In this document: piece after piece, positions 1 to 11,800 of the stretch | Position numbering within the stretch: position 1 is the stretch's first letter | Layout: the number at the start of each line of letters is the position of its first letter | Assembly (NCBI RefSeq): GCF_932276165.1 | Contig: NC_063984.1 | Coordinates: forward strand, 8,749,501-8,813,500 | Direction of reading: 5' to 3' | Length of the DNA stretch: 64,000 nucleotides | Source of the DNA: Plutella xylostella | Taxonomy: Eukaryota > Arthropoda > Insecta > Lepidoptera > Plutellidae | Notes under the pieces: generated by a model | Databases searched by the model: none | What the model was told of the DNA's origin: nothing | What the model saw: the letters and a program-made list of their open reading frames with translations, nothing else | Made by a program: the position numbers and the translations under genes

Positions 1-3000
1 AGTCCTCGGTACGGTTTGGGCGGCGGTGGCGGAGGCGGCGGCGGCGGCGGTGGGCGCTACGGGGGCGGCGGCGGCGGCGGCGGGGGCCGCAGGAACAACC
101 CAGGCGCCAACCTTCGGAAACCAAAATGGGACTTAAGCCGTCTGAAGCCCTTCAAGAAAGACTTCTATGTTCCTCATCCTGATATTGTAAAGAGACCTGA
201 TTCTGAAGTTGAAGCATGGCGAAGCGAAAAAGAAATTACTCTGAAAGGACGGAATATACCGAAACCAACATTGAGTTTTGAAGAAGCGGGTTTTCCAGAT
301 TATGTCATGGATGAAATAGAAAAGATGGGTTTTTCCCGACCAACCCCTATCCAGGCTCAGGGTTGGCCTATAGCTCTGAGTGGACATGATATGGTTGGAA
401 TAGCTTCAACAGGGTCTGGAAAAACACTATCTTACATATTACCTGCCATTGTACACATCAATAACCAACCTAAGTCCAGCCGTGGTGATGGCCCTATTGC
501 CCTGGTGTTGGCCCCTACAAGAGAGTTAGCACAACAAATTCAGGAAGTGTGTGACAAATTTGCTAATACTTCAAAGATCCACAACACTTGTTTGTTCGGT
601 GGGGCTCCTAAAGGACCACAAGCCAGAGACTTAGATGCAGGAGTTGAAATTGTAATTGCCACACCCGGTCGACTGTTAGATTTCCTAGAAAGTGGAAGGA
701 CAAACCTCAAAAGGACAACTTATTTGGTGCTAGATGAAGCTGACAGAATGTTGGACATGGGTTTTGAACCTCAAATCAGAAAAATTATTGAACAGATTAG
801 ACCCGACAGGCAGACCCTCATGTGGTCTGCTACGTGGCCGCGGGAGGTACAGACCTTGGCTTCTGAATTTTTAAAGGACTATCTTCAAATTAATGTGGGA
901 TCATTACAGTTAGCTGCCAACCACAATATTCTACAGATTATTGATGTTTGTGCAGAGTATGAAAAAGAAACAAAACTCAGCACATTGTTAAAAGAAATTA
1001 TGGCAGAAAAAGAAAATAAAACCATCATATTTATAGAGACAAAAAAACGAGTAGATGACATAACAAGGAAAATGAAAAGAGATGGGTAAGCTACAATTAT
1101 TTCATAATTTATCTGAAACATCTGCATGCATGCACATTACATTATTTGGTTGTCTGGAAGAGATTACTTTTAGTAATAAGGCCGCCGATTGTGCTATTTA
1201 TTTTCTTTTCTTTTTTGTAACTCTGTTTCTGTTTGTGTGCAATAAAGAGTATTTTATCTTTATTACACATCACATCATTAATGTAATAATTTATTTTCAT
1301 AGCTGGCCTGCCGTTTGCATCCATGGTGACAAATCGCAAAACGAAAGAGATTGGGTGTTACAAGGTAAGATCTTGTGATTGAAATATTTGTCTAAGTACC
1401 TTTTTTGTCAAATCAAAATACAGAAGTTGATTAAATTTTATTTTCTTTGATGTATTATTAATTGTATTATGAGTTCAAAGCCCTCCTTTGGAAACATATT
1501 CAGTATCAAAATTAACACCATCCAATTATTAAAACCTTTTGCTCAATGTTAAATAATAATGTATGATGAAGTGACCAGCAAGGTTCATGAGAAGCGGTGT
1601 CAGACTGCGCTCGCTCCCGGCCGGACAGTAACGCGTGTGTCTGCCTGTGCAGGCCGAGCTGCGCGCCGCCCCGCTGCCGCCGGCGCTGTCTCTTAGACAA
1701 CTCTGACTTGTCTCGCGGCTAGTCTGAGCCGCTTCTCGTGCCTCCGCCGCCGGCGCCGCGCCGGGCGCACCCGCGCGAGCCATGGCCCCTAGCCATGCGC
1801 CCGCCATGGCCGCTAGCACGCGCCCGCGCCATGGCCCCGGGCCATGCGTGCCATGCGCCGCCCGCTCCATGGCGGCCATGTCACGGCGACGTCGCTCACT
1901 TGTCACTCATTATTTTGTGCCTAATATCAGCATGTTTCTTACAACGGCGTCTGTATTATTATAGTAAGTTTTATCATAGGCTAATTGGTATTTGTTTCAA
2001 TATTGGTTACCTTTCACAGTCTGCTTTTCGACAGATTCGTTTTTTAACATGTTCTACGCTTATTAATTTAATATTTTAGTATCTGGTACATAATCCTATT
2101 ACACGGTATAGTATTTACCTTCCTATTTATTTTGTGTTTGGCTTTTAGCATGTAAGTATACTGGGCGGACTGTGAACGGTAAACACGTTTGATGTATGTT
2201 ATTACAATAAGTAATCCTTTACAGAAATTTACGAACTGAGAAAGTACATTCCGTCATTCCAATAGAACTATCTTGTTAAATAGTGTTGTTAACATTCACC
2301 TTAACACATTGGAGAACAGTATAATAAAAATAACACCTTTTTTATTATACGTTTATTGTCCACCAAGTGTTAATAATGTTTTATGAATTTATGATGCACC
2401 AACTAATAATAACGAGTCAAATTTAAAGTTTTGTTCCTGTCGCCGAGTTGTGTGTTGATAGTTAATATAATAAGCACACATGTTTTTATTAGTTGGTCAT
2501 CAACACTCACAATTGTTCTAGTTACTCATTTACCACAAATTTTACAGATTTCCGTAGTGGAAAAGCTCCTATTTTAGTAGCTACCGATGTCGCCGCCAGA
2601 GGGCTAGGTATGTATTCAAATATTCTGATAATAGTATTGTTATAATTATGAACGCATTAAATTAATATTTACACCGAATCTTACCACATTGACAGATGTT
2701 GATGACGTGAAATTCGTCATCAACTTCGACTACCCGAGCAACTCGGAGGACTACGTGCACCGCATCGGGCGCACCGGGCGCACCAACAAGACGGGCACGG
2801 CCTACACGTTCTTCACGCCGAGCAACGCGGCCAAGGCGGGCGACCTGGTGGCCGTGCTCAAGGAGGCCAAGCAGGTCGTCAACCCCAAGCTGCAAGAGCT
2901 GGCCGAGCGCGGCGGCGGCGGCGGCAGACGTGAGTTGCATACCAGACGTTTATTGTGCTATAGTAAGATAGAAATACCATTCTGTTAAATGTTACTGGTC

Positions 3001-4389
3001 AGCTACGGAAGAGGATAGTAATGATATTAATTTCAAGCAGGTCACCGTGGTCGAGGCGGGCGGTACCGGCGCGGCGGGCGGCGGTCTCGCTCCCGCTCGC
3101 GCGACCGCGCCCCCCGCCGCCGCACCCGCTCCCGCTCGCGCTCCCGTGACCGCCGCCGCCGCCGCCGCAGCTCCTCGTCCCGCAGCCGCTCCTCCAAGTC
3201 GTCCCGCAGCTACTCGCGCTCCCGCTCCCGCTCCCGCTCGCGAAGCCGCTCACGCTCAGGCAAGTGCAGCCCACAGAAGGAGGCGCCCGCTGTCCCGCCG
3301 CAGCCGCAGCCCCAAGCTCTGCTGCCCACGCCCAAACCGTTGTTGCCCACTCCCATCGGACCACAGTTCCCTCCGCAAAATAATGACCGCTTCAAGGGAC
3401 CGTCCACACCTCCTGAACAAAATAGTCAGAATCGCCCCAATATAAATGATGGTTTTGCCAACAGTAACAGCAACAGCAACAAATTCAGTGCACAGCAACC
3501 TCCGCCTCCCAGTCAATTACCTTCTTTGATGACGCTCAATCCACAGTTGATGGGCGTCCCGCCGATGACGATGAACGGTCAGGGATTCATGATGCCTCCT
3601 TTCTTTACCCCTGAACAATTCGGCATGATGATGTCCCAGTTTCCACCGGGCGGCATGATGCAGGCGGGCGGCATGGTGCAACCCGGTGGCATGGTGCAAC
3701 CGGGCGGCTGGGGCGCGCCTCCGCCACCGCCGCCGCCGCCGCCTCCCGACGCGTCCATGGCGAGTGGCAACAATGTTAACGGACAGTTCAGCTTGGGCAG
3801 GGGCGGCCTTGGCTCGGATTCCAGGAAGCAAGGATCTCGCTTTGGCGGGAACGACGGCTCCAATAATGTGAGCTACGGCGGCTCGGGCTCGGAGAGCTCG
3901 GGTGTCGGCGCGGGCCACGGCGGCGGGCTGGGCGGCGACGCGGGGCGCGCGCGCGGCCGGCGGCGCCCGCGCGGCCGCGACGACGAATACGAGTCGGACG
4001 GACTCGGCGCCGGCGCGGGGCTGGCGGCCGGCCCGCAGCCGCCTGCCGCCGCCGCCGCGCTCGCCTCTGGCGGTCTGGATATGCCCTATGGCGGCCTGAG
4101 TGCGGGGACGAGGTTGCTTCCACAAAATAACGCTAATTTTATTGACCCAGTCGGACCGAACTTCACGGCCTTTGGGTCATATGCCTCTAAAAATAACAAA
4201 AATTTCGAAAATCAACAACATAATATGCAGAAAAATATGAATGCACCTCCAAATAATTTTGCTAATGTATATGGCCCACAAAATATGGGGCCTGGAAGAC
4301 CTCAGGGGGGTTATATGAACGCCGATCAGGGTAATGTCAATGGCTCCATGGGGTATAACGACCGCCAGAGGAATCACCAACGCCGGTGA
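1..4389 (+). CDS. DEAD-box RNA helicase, DDX5/p68 (Rm62-like) family, 5' partial
   Basis: ATP-dependent RNA helicase expected to act in nuclear pre-mRNA processing and transcription. Exons 1-1085, 1303-1364, 2548-2607, 2696-2929 and 3041-4389 join in phase (929 residues visible). The frame is open to base 1 and no convincing ATG is seen, so the start lies upstream. A poly-Gly run comes first, then the helicase core: Q motif (GFSRPTPIQAQGWP), motif I (ASTGSGKT), PTRELAQQ, TPGR, DEAD at about residues 245-248, SAT, then in the short exons VATDVAARGLD and HRIGRTGR. The final exon encodes an Arg/Ser-repeat stretch and a long tail rich in Pro, Met, Gly and Asn, longer than the usual RGG tail of p68. 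The VDDVKFVINFDYPSNSEDYV segment resembles the Drosophila CG10077/Rm62 group (from memory). The RS domain suggests contact with splicing factors (inference). Family assignment is secure; the exact orthologue is not. Confidence 0.93.
1143..1266 (+). repeat. LINE-type 3' tail in helicase intron 1
   Basis: The stretch starting GGTTGTCTGGAAGAGAT and ending in an AATAAAGAGTATTTTATC-like tail is the 3' end of a non-LTR retrotransposon family that I recall as common in Lepidoptera. A second copy of the same family is at 59683-60010. It fills most of the 217-bp intron. Confidence 0.6.
1590..1890. other. GC-rich, CATG-dense block in helicase intron 2
   Basis: About 300 bp of very high GC inside an otherwise AT-rich intron (1365-2547). 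It contains many copies of GCCATG/CCATGG and CpG. A splice-acceptor-like CTGTGCAG near 1650 is followed by an open frame to a stop at about 1707, so a cryptic (poison) exon is possible. Apart from this block I see no gene in the intron. Confidence 0.4.
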
Positions 4390-4953
4390 AAACTCCCGAG
4401 GTTTGTTTTATTCAAGCCCACACCACATAACCAACTCATTCATGAACTAGGTTACCTACCACTCATAAAACCGAGCTGATACATAATAAATCTTTGTCTT
4501 CTACCTAGGACACAACTAAGATTGCTTATTTCACATGTATATTTAGCACTTATAATTTCCTCCCATCTTCCCGTCAATGTAAGTTCCCTTATAAAATAAA
4601 ACTGCTTATAATCTACGTGTGCAAACACAACCAAGTTTGGTTAACCAACGATTACGTTGCCGCACATGACGTTTCTGGTTGCGTCTGCACACGGGATATC
4701 TATTAGGTCTGTTCATGTACACTTCAGGATAGCCCCTCTCTCGTCCCTGTACATACGATGGGGGTGCCCTAACACGGCTGCTTCAGCTATGTAACAGGTA
4801 TGCTTGTTTACATTTAGGTCTTAGGTAAAGTTTATCTGAAGCATGTCTATCGCAATATGCCATCATAAAATACCTACACACTATTGTATAACATTATGTA
4901 AAGGAGTATGGTAGAATTTCCACGGGAAATAATAGTTTTATTTCTTTTTGCAG

Positions 4954-4997
4954 AAAATGGACGCAATGGGGACTCGCATCGGCGAAGAAGAAGATAA
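4954..4997 (+). CDS. Possible alternative last exon of the DEAD-box helicase
   Basis: A pyrimidine-rich acceptor ending in CAG at 4953 precedes an open stretch encoding NGRNGDSHRRRRR and a TAA stop at 4995-4997. A donor-like GTAATG at 4331, inside the last coding exon, leaves one base (G at 4330), which is exactly the phase needed. Splicing 4330 to 4954 would replace the last 19 residues (ending NHQRR) with a poly-Arg tail. Both ends are Arg-rich. The splice has not been observed; it is inferred from phase and signal strength. Confidence 0.4.
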
Positions 4998-5431
4998 ATA
5001 TATATTTAATAAGTTATTCAATGAATCTGACAAAGAAGGAACAAACAATTTGTTTTTTTTTAGTGTATGTTCATTCCATTTATGTATTTAACCAGTTGGT
5101 GGACAGATAATAATAATATCACTATAATGTTAAATGTATTACATTATGATATGTGATTTAAATACTCTTGAGGTAAATAATAAAATCAATTTTGTGATTT
5201 ACGGTTTCAGGTTTAATTATCAGTAGGAACAGTATATTTTCAAGCCGCAATTAAGTTTTGCATTATAAAAAATCTGTAGGATTACTAAGCTCTACTTTGT
5301 CTAAGAACTTCTTTGTACATTATAAGTACCTACCTACTACATTTTTTTTGCATAAATGCTACAATATGTAGGACGTTATTTGTGTAAACTGCATTTCTTA
5401 AGTCGCCTGTAAGTAACAGCTCCAATACTAG

Positions 5432-5437
5432 AATAAA
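5432..5437 (+). promoter_or_regulatory. Polyadenylation signal of the helicase gene
   Basis: AATAAA (followed by an overlapping ATAAA) about 1.04 kb after the helicase stop codon and followed by a T-rich stretch. It is the last good signal before the next gene begins at 5859. Confidence 0.5.
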
Positions 5438-5459
5438 TAAACTTTTTCAAATATTTCCT

Positions 5460-5858
5460 GTTTTTTATTCAACAATAATAAAAACAATGCTTACTACTTG
5501 GCTGTTGTCGGTGGCCCAATTTGCGCCGAGCCTTAGTCGTGGCCTATGCTTTATCATCACACGGACATGCCATTGAAGTCGAACAGAAAATTAAGTATGT
5601 ACTGAAAAAAAAGCGTAGTAGGTATGTCAAAAAGCATGTAGTGTGAAAATTTGGTAGTGGCTGGATGAGGAAGGCTGAGGTTATCAAGGGGGATCCCCGT
5701 ATGACCCGGTCCAAAACTTCTCAATGATTGATACTGTAGGGCTAATCTTGAACCAGTGGCCAGTGCAGTGGCTAGTGGCTGTCATGGCTGTAGCCATGGT
5801 AACACAATAAATAAAGAGCAGAAATATTTTTGTGTAACTGTGAACTTTAGCAGAAATT
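5460..5858. other. Intergenic gap, helicase to TPGS2
   Basis: No open frame or RNA gene is recognised. The 5' UTR and promoter of TPGS2 must lie here. No clear TATA box is seen. Confidence 0.4.
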
Positions 5859-8800
5859 ATGAGTTTTTGTGTTGATTTAGTTTCAGAAGATTCCTTTTAT
5901 GAAAATATAACTTTAGGTGTCACTAAGCTACTTGGTAAGTAAAATACAGATAAGTTTATAAATATAGGTTTTTATTTAACAACAACTCTGCTGTAAACTT
6001 AACACTCATTAATATGAATTAGCTTTGTGTTTAGGTAGAAAATTGAACCCATCTGGAACCGGTCCAAGCAGCATTTCACTTATTTTGATCCAATCAGAGC
6101 AATTTCCAGATGCCATCAAAGTTTCCATATCATCTCTGCCAAAATATATAGGAGGTCTTTCATTTATCTGTTGCGGAGGTCTTTCTAGTAACCCAACAGG
6201 TACATAACGGTATAAGAATGACAACCATTCCAATAGGAATCTTCGTGTGTTCTCTACACCCTGGGTGTCTGATCCCCAATGCTCCAGTCCATAGTTAGTA
6301 TATTTCTTCAGAATATCAAATCTCTCACCACTACTAATGTCCCACAATCTTTGTTCCTTAATCTCAGTGAATATCCATGGCTTGATGAGAGCACCTCGAC
6401 CAATCATGACCCCTTGCACAGTTGGGGCCCTTTCTCTTCTTTCAACATAGTCTTGGTAGCTCAGAATATCACCATTCCCATAAACAGGGCAAGGTGCAGC
6501 TGCTTTAGCACAAGTCTCAATGTACTCCCAGTCAGCAGACCGAGTGTACCGGGCCTCTCTGGACCTTCCATGAAGGGTTATCAATGATGCACCCCACTGT
6601 GCCACTTTGGGTACAATTGTATGAGCAATTTTTTTGTCTTGATATACACCTGTTCTCATTTTGATGGTGAATGGAATACTCAAAAGATTTGATGCACATC
6701 TCACTGAGGCCTCCAGTGAGGACAGGCGGTGCATCATGCCACAACCTCCTCCCTTCTTGTACACAAGGTCAATAGGACATCCCAAATTCAAATCTATAAA
6801 ATCAAGTGAAGAATTTTCTTGAAGAAGTTGAGAAACTTTAGCTATAGTGTAGACATTAGTACCACATATTTGAGCCCCAAACAAGTCTTCACATTCATGC
6901 CTTTTCACCAATGCCCATTCCTGTGTCATACCTTTTAAAATGGATTCACAGAGGGCCATTTCACCGCAAGTGATGTCCACACCAAAACTTTTACATATTC
7001 TTCTGAATGGTAGGTTGCCAACTGTTGTTAGAGGACTTAGATACAGCTTATTGTTCCAGTTTATCTTCTTTTTCTCTCGTGGCAACAGTTTTATTAAATC
7101 TTCATCTGTCACTGCACCTGTATATTCTATCTTTTTCTCAATTTCTCCATCACAATTTTCGGGTTCTGTTTTCTCTAAATCTTTTTCTGCAGGTTTCTTC
7201 CTGTTATCCAAATGTTTTACAAGTTTTTCAGCTAAGCTGAAGTCATATTTCCTTTTTTGGAGTTCTGTTTTAGTTGTTGACTGAAGAGTATTAACAGTGT
7301 CATCCTTCCATGCTTCCTGCTTACTTTCCACTACTATGTTGTAGCCTTCATCTGTAAGGTGCTGAGAACCAAAGCGACAAGCAATTCCTCGAGGGCATCT
7401 CCCACGGAGGTTAAAGACATGGCAGGTCTCGCCTAAATCCTTTGGTTTTAATTTCAGATATTCTATAGGGTCATGAATAAAGATGCAGTTATTAAACTGG
7501 CATGGTACTAGTTCTTCTTTACAGGTAATATTTATGATACTTGGGCAAGCTTTACTTTTCTTATCATCCTGAAATGTTTTTGGTCGGCATTTGTTTTGAC
7601 CTCGCTTTTTATCCTTAGCCATTCCTGTGGCTCCATTTTCTAATTTAGATTTTTTATTGTCTACTTCGTCTTTATCGTCACCTTCACCGCTGAGTTTATG
7701 TTTACCTGATTTGTCTTCAAATATAATAATATCTGGTATTGCGGGCTTTTTCACTACAAATTCTTCTTTTATGGCGCAAACACCAGCGTTTACCTTTGCC
7801 ATTTCTCTTGTGACTGTTTACGGTGTTTAAGAAACTTATAAATTATTAATTTTAGCTTTAAATCACCATTTTATTAAATAAAAAATTAAATTATAGGTTA
7901 TAAATTTCAATGCGGCTATTTAATCTGTGTATCTTTGACATTGTCAGAATGTCAGAATAGAATTAACGTAAGTTTTGTCTGTGTCTGTCGTGTTGCGTAT
8001 TGGAACAAAGTAGTCAAAGTGAGAGTCAAAGTACACGTATCCAGGGCCGTTAAACCTGCGTATTGGGACAATATTTGAAAAGTTTATGAAAACAAAATGA
8101 AAATAGGTAGTGACTAGGTTGTGACTAGTCGTTTCACACTTTGGTAGTGTATGGGTTGTGACTAGTCGTGCCAAAGCATCTCCACACTGGGCTCGCTAGG
8201 TTGTGGCTAGTCGTGCCAAAGCATTTCCACACTGGGCTCGCTAGGTTGTAACTAGTCGTGCCAAAGCATCTCCACACTGGGCTCGCTAGGTTGTGACTAG
8301 GCGCGTAAACAGCCATTTGCTAGTCAACGAACCACTCAAATATGCTCCATATTGCAACTCTATAAAGTTAAATTTGTATTGTAAGTATATGACATGAACA
8401 TGACTCAAGTTGCTCTTCATTGTGCCCCAGCAATGCGGACGTGATGGGTCGCGATGAAACAGCTACCAGAGGACCTTTGTACACAATATTACGCTATTGT
8501 GGCATAAAGTAATTGTATTATGTATAGTATGTATAGTATGTAATTAAGTATGTACTTAAATTTGGTTCTCAGTAAGATAGATTAGGGTTAGTGGGTCATT
8601 CTATTATATTGTCTGTAAGGGTGTAAGACCTGGCTCTCTCAAGTGGAACCTTTGTGCATATCTCGAAGGTCTAAACTGCCTTCCTAAGCTTTGACCATTT
8701 CCCACCACGCTGGTCCACTGCGGATTGGTGGGTTCACATATCTAGATGTGCTTAATCTAGATATTGGGGTTTCCTCACGATGTTTTCTTTCACATGCAAC

Positions 8801-11800
8801 ATGATTATCCCTGAATTTAATTCTACAAAAATAAACAACGTATAGCATACATAATATTATCTTTTATTTATAATAAAAACTACTATTAATAATTCAACGT
8901 ATGGTATAATTAAATGAGACATTTTCTGAAATCTCTATTAACAGGATGGTGATGGGGCAGTTGTCCTTATAAGTCGTCGTATGCCGTATGCCTCTGCCTT
9001 TCGACTTAAAAGCCCGGCCTCCCATTTTACATGCATACGACAGACAATAGTATTTCAGATCTTCGTTGCATGATGCTAATTTCTTTGGGCACACGGCTTT
9101 GGACTTTTCAATAGTTTTCGCAGTCTTCTTCCACAACTGGACACAATTTATTCTTTCGTAATTTGTAATAAACGTGTCCAGTTCTTCAAGCTACTCAAAT
9201 TCCATTCTTTGAAATAAATTCAAACTTTGTTTACCATGACCGCCATTATAACCTTAAAAGTAGAAAGAGCAACTTGTGTCATGTTCATGTCATATACTTA
9301 CAATACAAATTTAACTTTATTGTGTTGCAATATGGAGCATATTTGAGTGGTTCGTTGACTAGCGAATGGCTGTTAACGCGCCTAGTCACAACCTAGCGAG
9401 CCCAGTGTGGAGATGCTTTGGCACGACTAGTTACAACCTAGCGAGCCCAGTGTGGAGATGCTTTGGCACGACTAGCCACAACCTAGACACTTCGATGAAA
9501 ATATTGTTCAACAGGGGGTTTATAATAGGTAGCTACTAGCCAGCACACGGAAATCAGGTGGCTTATGTTCTATATTATCAAAGGTTCTATATAAAGAGTT
9601 GCATGGTGCAAGCAGGAAAACTGCCGCCGCGCGCCGTCACCGTCGCGTCGTTGCCACTTGCCGTGCTTTTACGGTTCCTAGAAAATAAATAGAAGCTTCA
9701 GGAACCAATGATTTCAATAGGAAGGATGCGCCCGGCAGAACCGTTTGCTTAAAGAAAATGTCCCCCGCGCGCCTATACTAACTAACTGTAGGTAGGTATT
9801 TATCTAGTTAATTCAAACTTATGACAGATCATCATCATCATCAGACAATAATCATCCACTGCTGGACATAGGCCTCTCCCAAGGAGCGCCACATCACTCG
9901 GTCCTCGGCCTTCCTCATCCAACCACTACCGGCTACCCGACTAAGGTCGCCAGCGGGCAGGAGGGCGTCCCACGCTGCGTTTGCCTGTTCGTGGTCTCCA
10001 CTCGAGAACTCGTCTACCCCTAGTGCCTGCCTATAGTTACTAAGAAAATTACACATTTCCTCTAGAATCTGATCCCCGAATATGTAATGTGAACGTTGAG
10101 CGGAGGATGTCGTGCGACCGCGTGGCGCTGTCCACCTGGGAGCAGCGGCACTCGGCGGCGCTGCCCGAAGATCTGCGCAACTTCTACGCGTCTACCGACG
10201 GATTCCAACTGACATGGCATTATAAATATTCTGGCAAGTTTTCTCTGTCTACTAACCACCCTTCTTATGCCGTTACCTCACTGATATAATGTTGTTTGAT
10301 ACCACGAAACAAAATGCACTTTCTTATTTACCTGTCTGTTCCATCCGACATCCTCACCAACACCCAACCTCTATAATAACTACCGGGTCGTCTATCCTAA
10401 ACTATATGTCCTAAGATAGTTAGGTTATTACGGTTATATAGTGCAAGGGCGTCCCACCATAGATTTTATTCGTGGTCTTCACAAAAGAAATTCTTTACCT
10501 ACCTACTTCGGTTCTTCTACTCAATATCAATATAGGTACCTCATGCATGCATGAGTTCTTCGCCACTTACCCACTCCTGTATAAGTAGACTAAACTAAAT
10601 TGAATTTTTTCTTTCAGCCGATGACATCTTACCTGTGGGCTCAATTCGGGTGAATTCGTTGAATGAACTGTGTCTGTCGCCATCGCTCAAAGACATTGTG
10701 GATTTTTCAATGACGAGACCGAACACTGGGCCACGCCCGGTCTTGAACACCAAGAGTAAAGTGTTCGAACTTGATACTTGCAGGACTATTGGAAAAGTAA
10801 GATTATGTTATATTATCTAGGTAGGTGTCTAACCATTGTCTAACTATCTATGTATAATTGTATACTACAAGTTAGGTACTTACCTACATCTACCAATGAG
10901 TTTCATAGTTGTAAAACTAAAGTTCGACTTGTTGATGTTATTATAAAACAATAATGTTTGTTTTTTCTACAAAAATGTTAGACGCCCAACGTGGGGCTCG
11001 AACCCACGACCCTGAGATTAAGAGTCTCATGCTCTACCGACTGAGCTAGCCGGGCAGATAGCATATTATATGAAAAGGGGAATTTGATAAGAATACGGGA
11101 TCGTTGAAATTCAGGAATCATAAGGTTGTACTTACAATACAATGTTAATTCCAAATTATAAAAAAGTTGTTGTTAATATCCACTACGAATAAACTATAAT
11201 TGTTATTCCTCGGAAACGCGACAGTGAAACTGATAGATACCTATATAACATTATCTACCTAGGTAGGCGCGTCCAGAAAAAAAGAAAATCGCCCAACGTG
11301 GGGCTCGAACCCACGACCCTGAGATTAAGAGTCTCATGCTCTACCGACTGAGCTAGCCGGGCACGTACATTTTGCAGTGAAAAGTAGAATTACATTAAAC
11401 AGGTTTAGATAATTACCATTAGCTTCAAGGATATTCTTGTAGTGTGTTGCCTAGATAAGATAGTAACTTCAATTTATATTTGGTTTCTTCATTCACATCT
11501 CAGGTATGCCTGGTGTACACTGGCGGCTCGTGGTCCGTGTGGCTGGCGACTCGCGAGGGCGCGTGGGGGTGGCTGGCGGACTCCTTCACCCACTACTTCC
11601 GCATGGCGCTGGTGCACCTGGGGCTGCCGGGGTGGCAGGCCGCCTTCGCCAACCTGCCGCTCATACCGTGGGCTGAGGTCAGCAGACTGATATGATAACT
11701 GATAAGTTTGTGTCACTTTCTCGCCTTCGCCATCCCGCAAATGGACAGGGAAGCCTAATATGTACCTAACTATATAACGCTCGCATATAAAGAAACAATA

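Larger units (their letters stand above)
8114..9486. mobile_element. Foldback-type DNA transposon with long, internally repeated inverted ends
   Basis: The left end (8114-8415) and right end (9268-9486) are inverted copies. The outer parts are tandem units of about 45 bp built on GTGCCAAAGCATCTCCACAC and CTCGCTAGGTTGTGACTAG. The inner part, running from AACAGCCATT to AGAGCAACTTG, is shared as a single long inverted copy. Tandem units at the tips plus a long inner arm are the hallmark of foldback or MULE-like elements. The 0.85-kb centre holds a decayed coding fragment and an older interspersed repeat. The whole lies in TPGS2 intron 1. Exact tips and target duplication are not resolved. Confidence 0.7.

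Noticed and set aside
1082..1378. 98-residue plus-strand frame
   Set aside because: Reads through helicase intron 1 and exon 2; the helicase frame and splice sites explain the coding part.
3517..4125. Long minus-strand frames opposite the helicase tail
   Set aside because: GC-rich antisense shadows without splice or family support.
9841..10056. Minus-strand 71-residue frame
   Set aside because: Lies in a dispersed repeat whose other copy (34648-34790) is not open in the same way.
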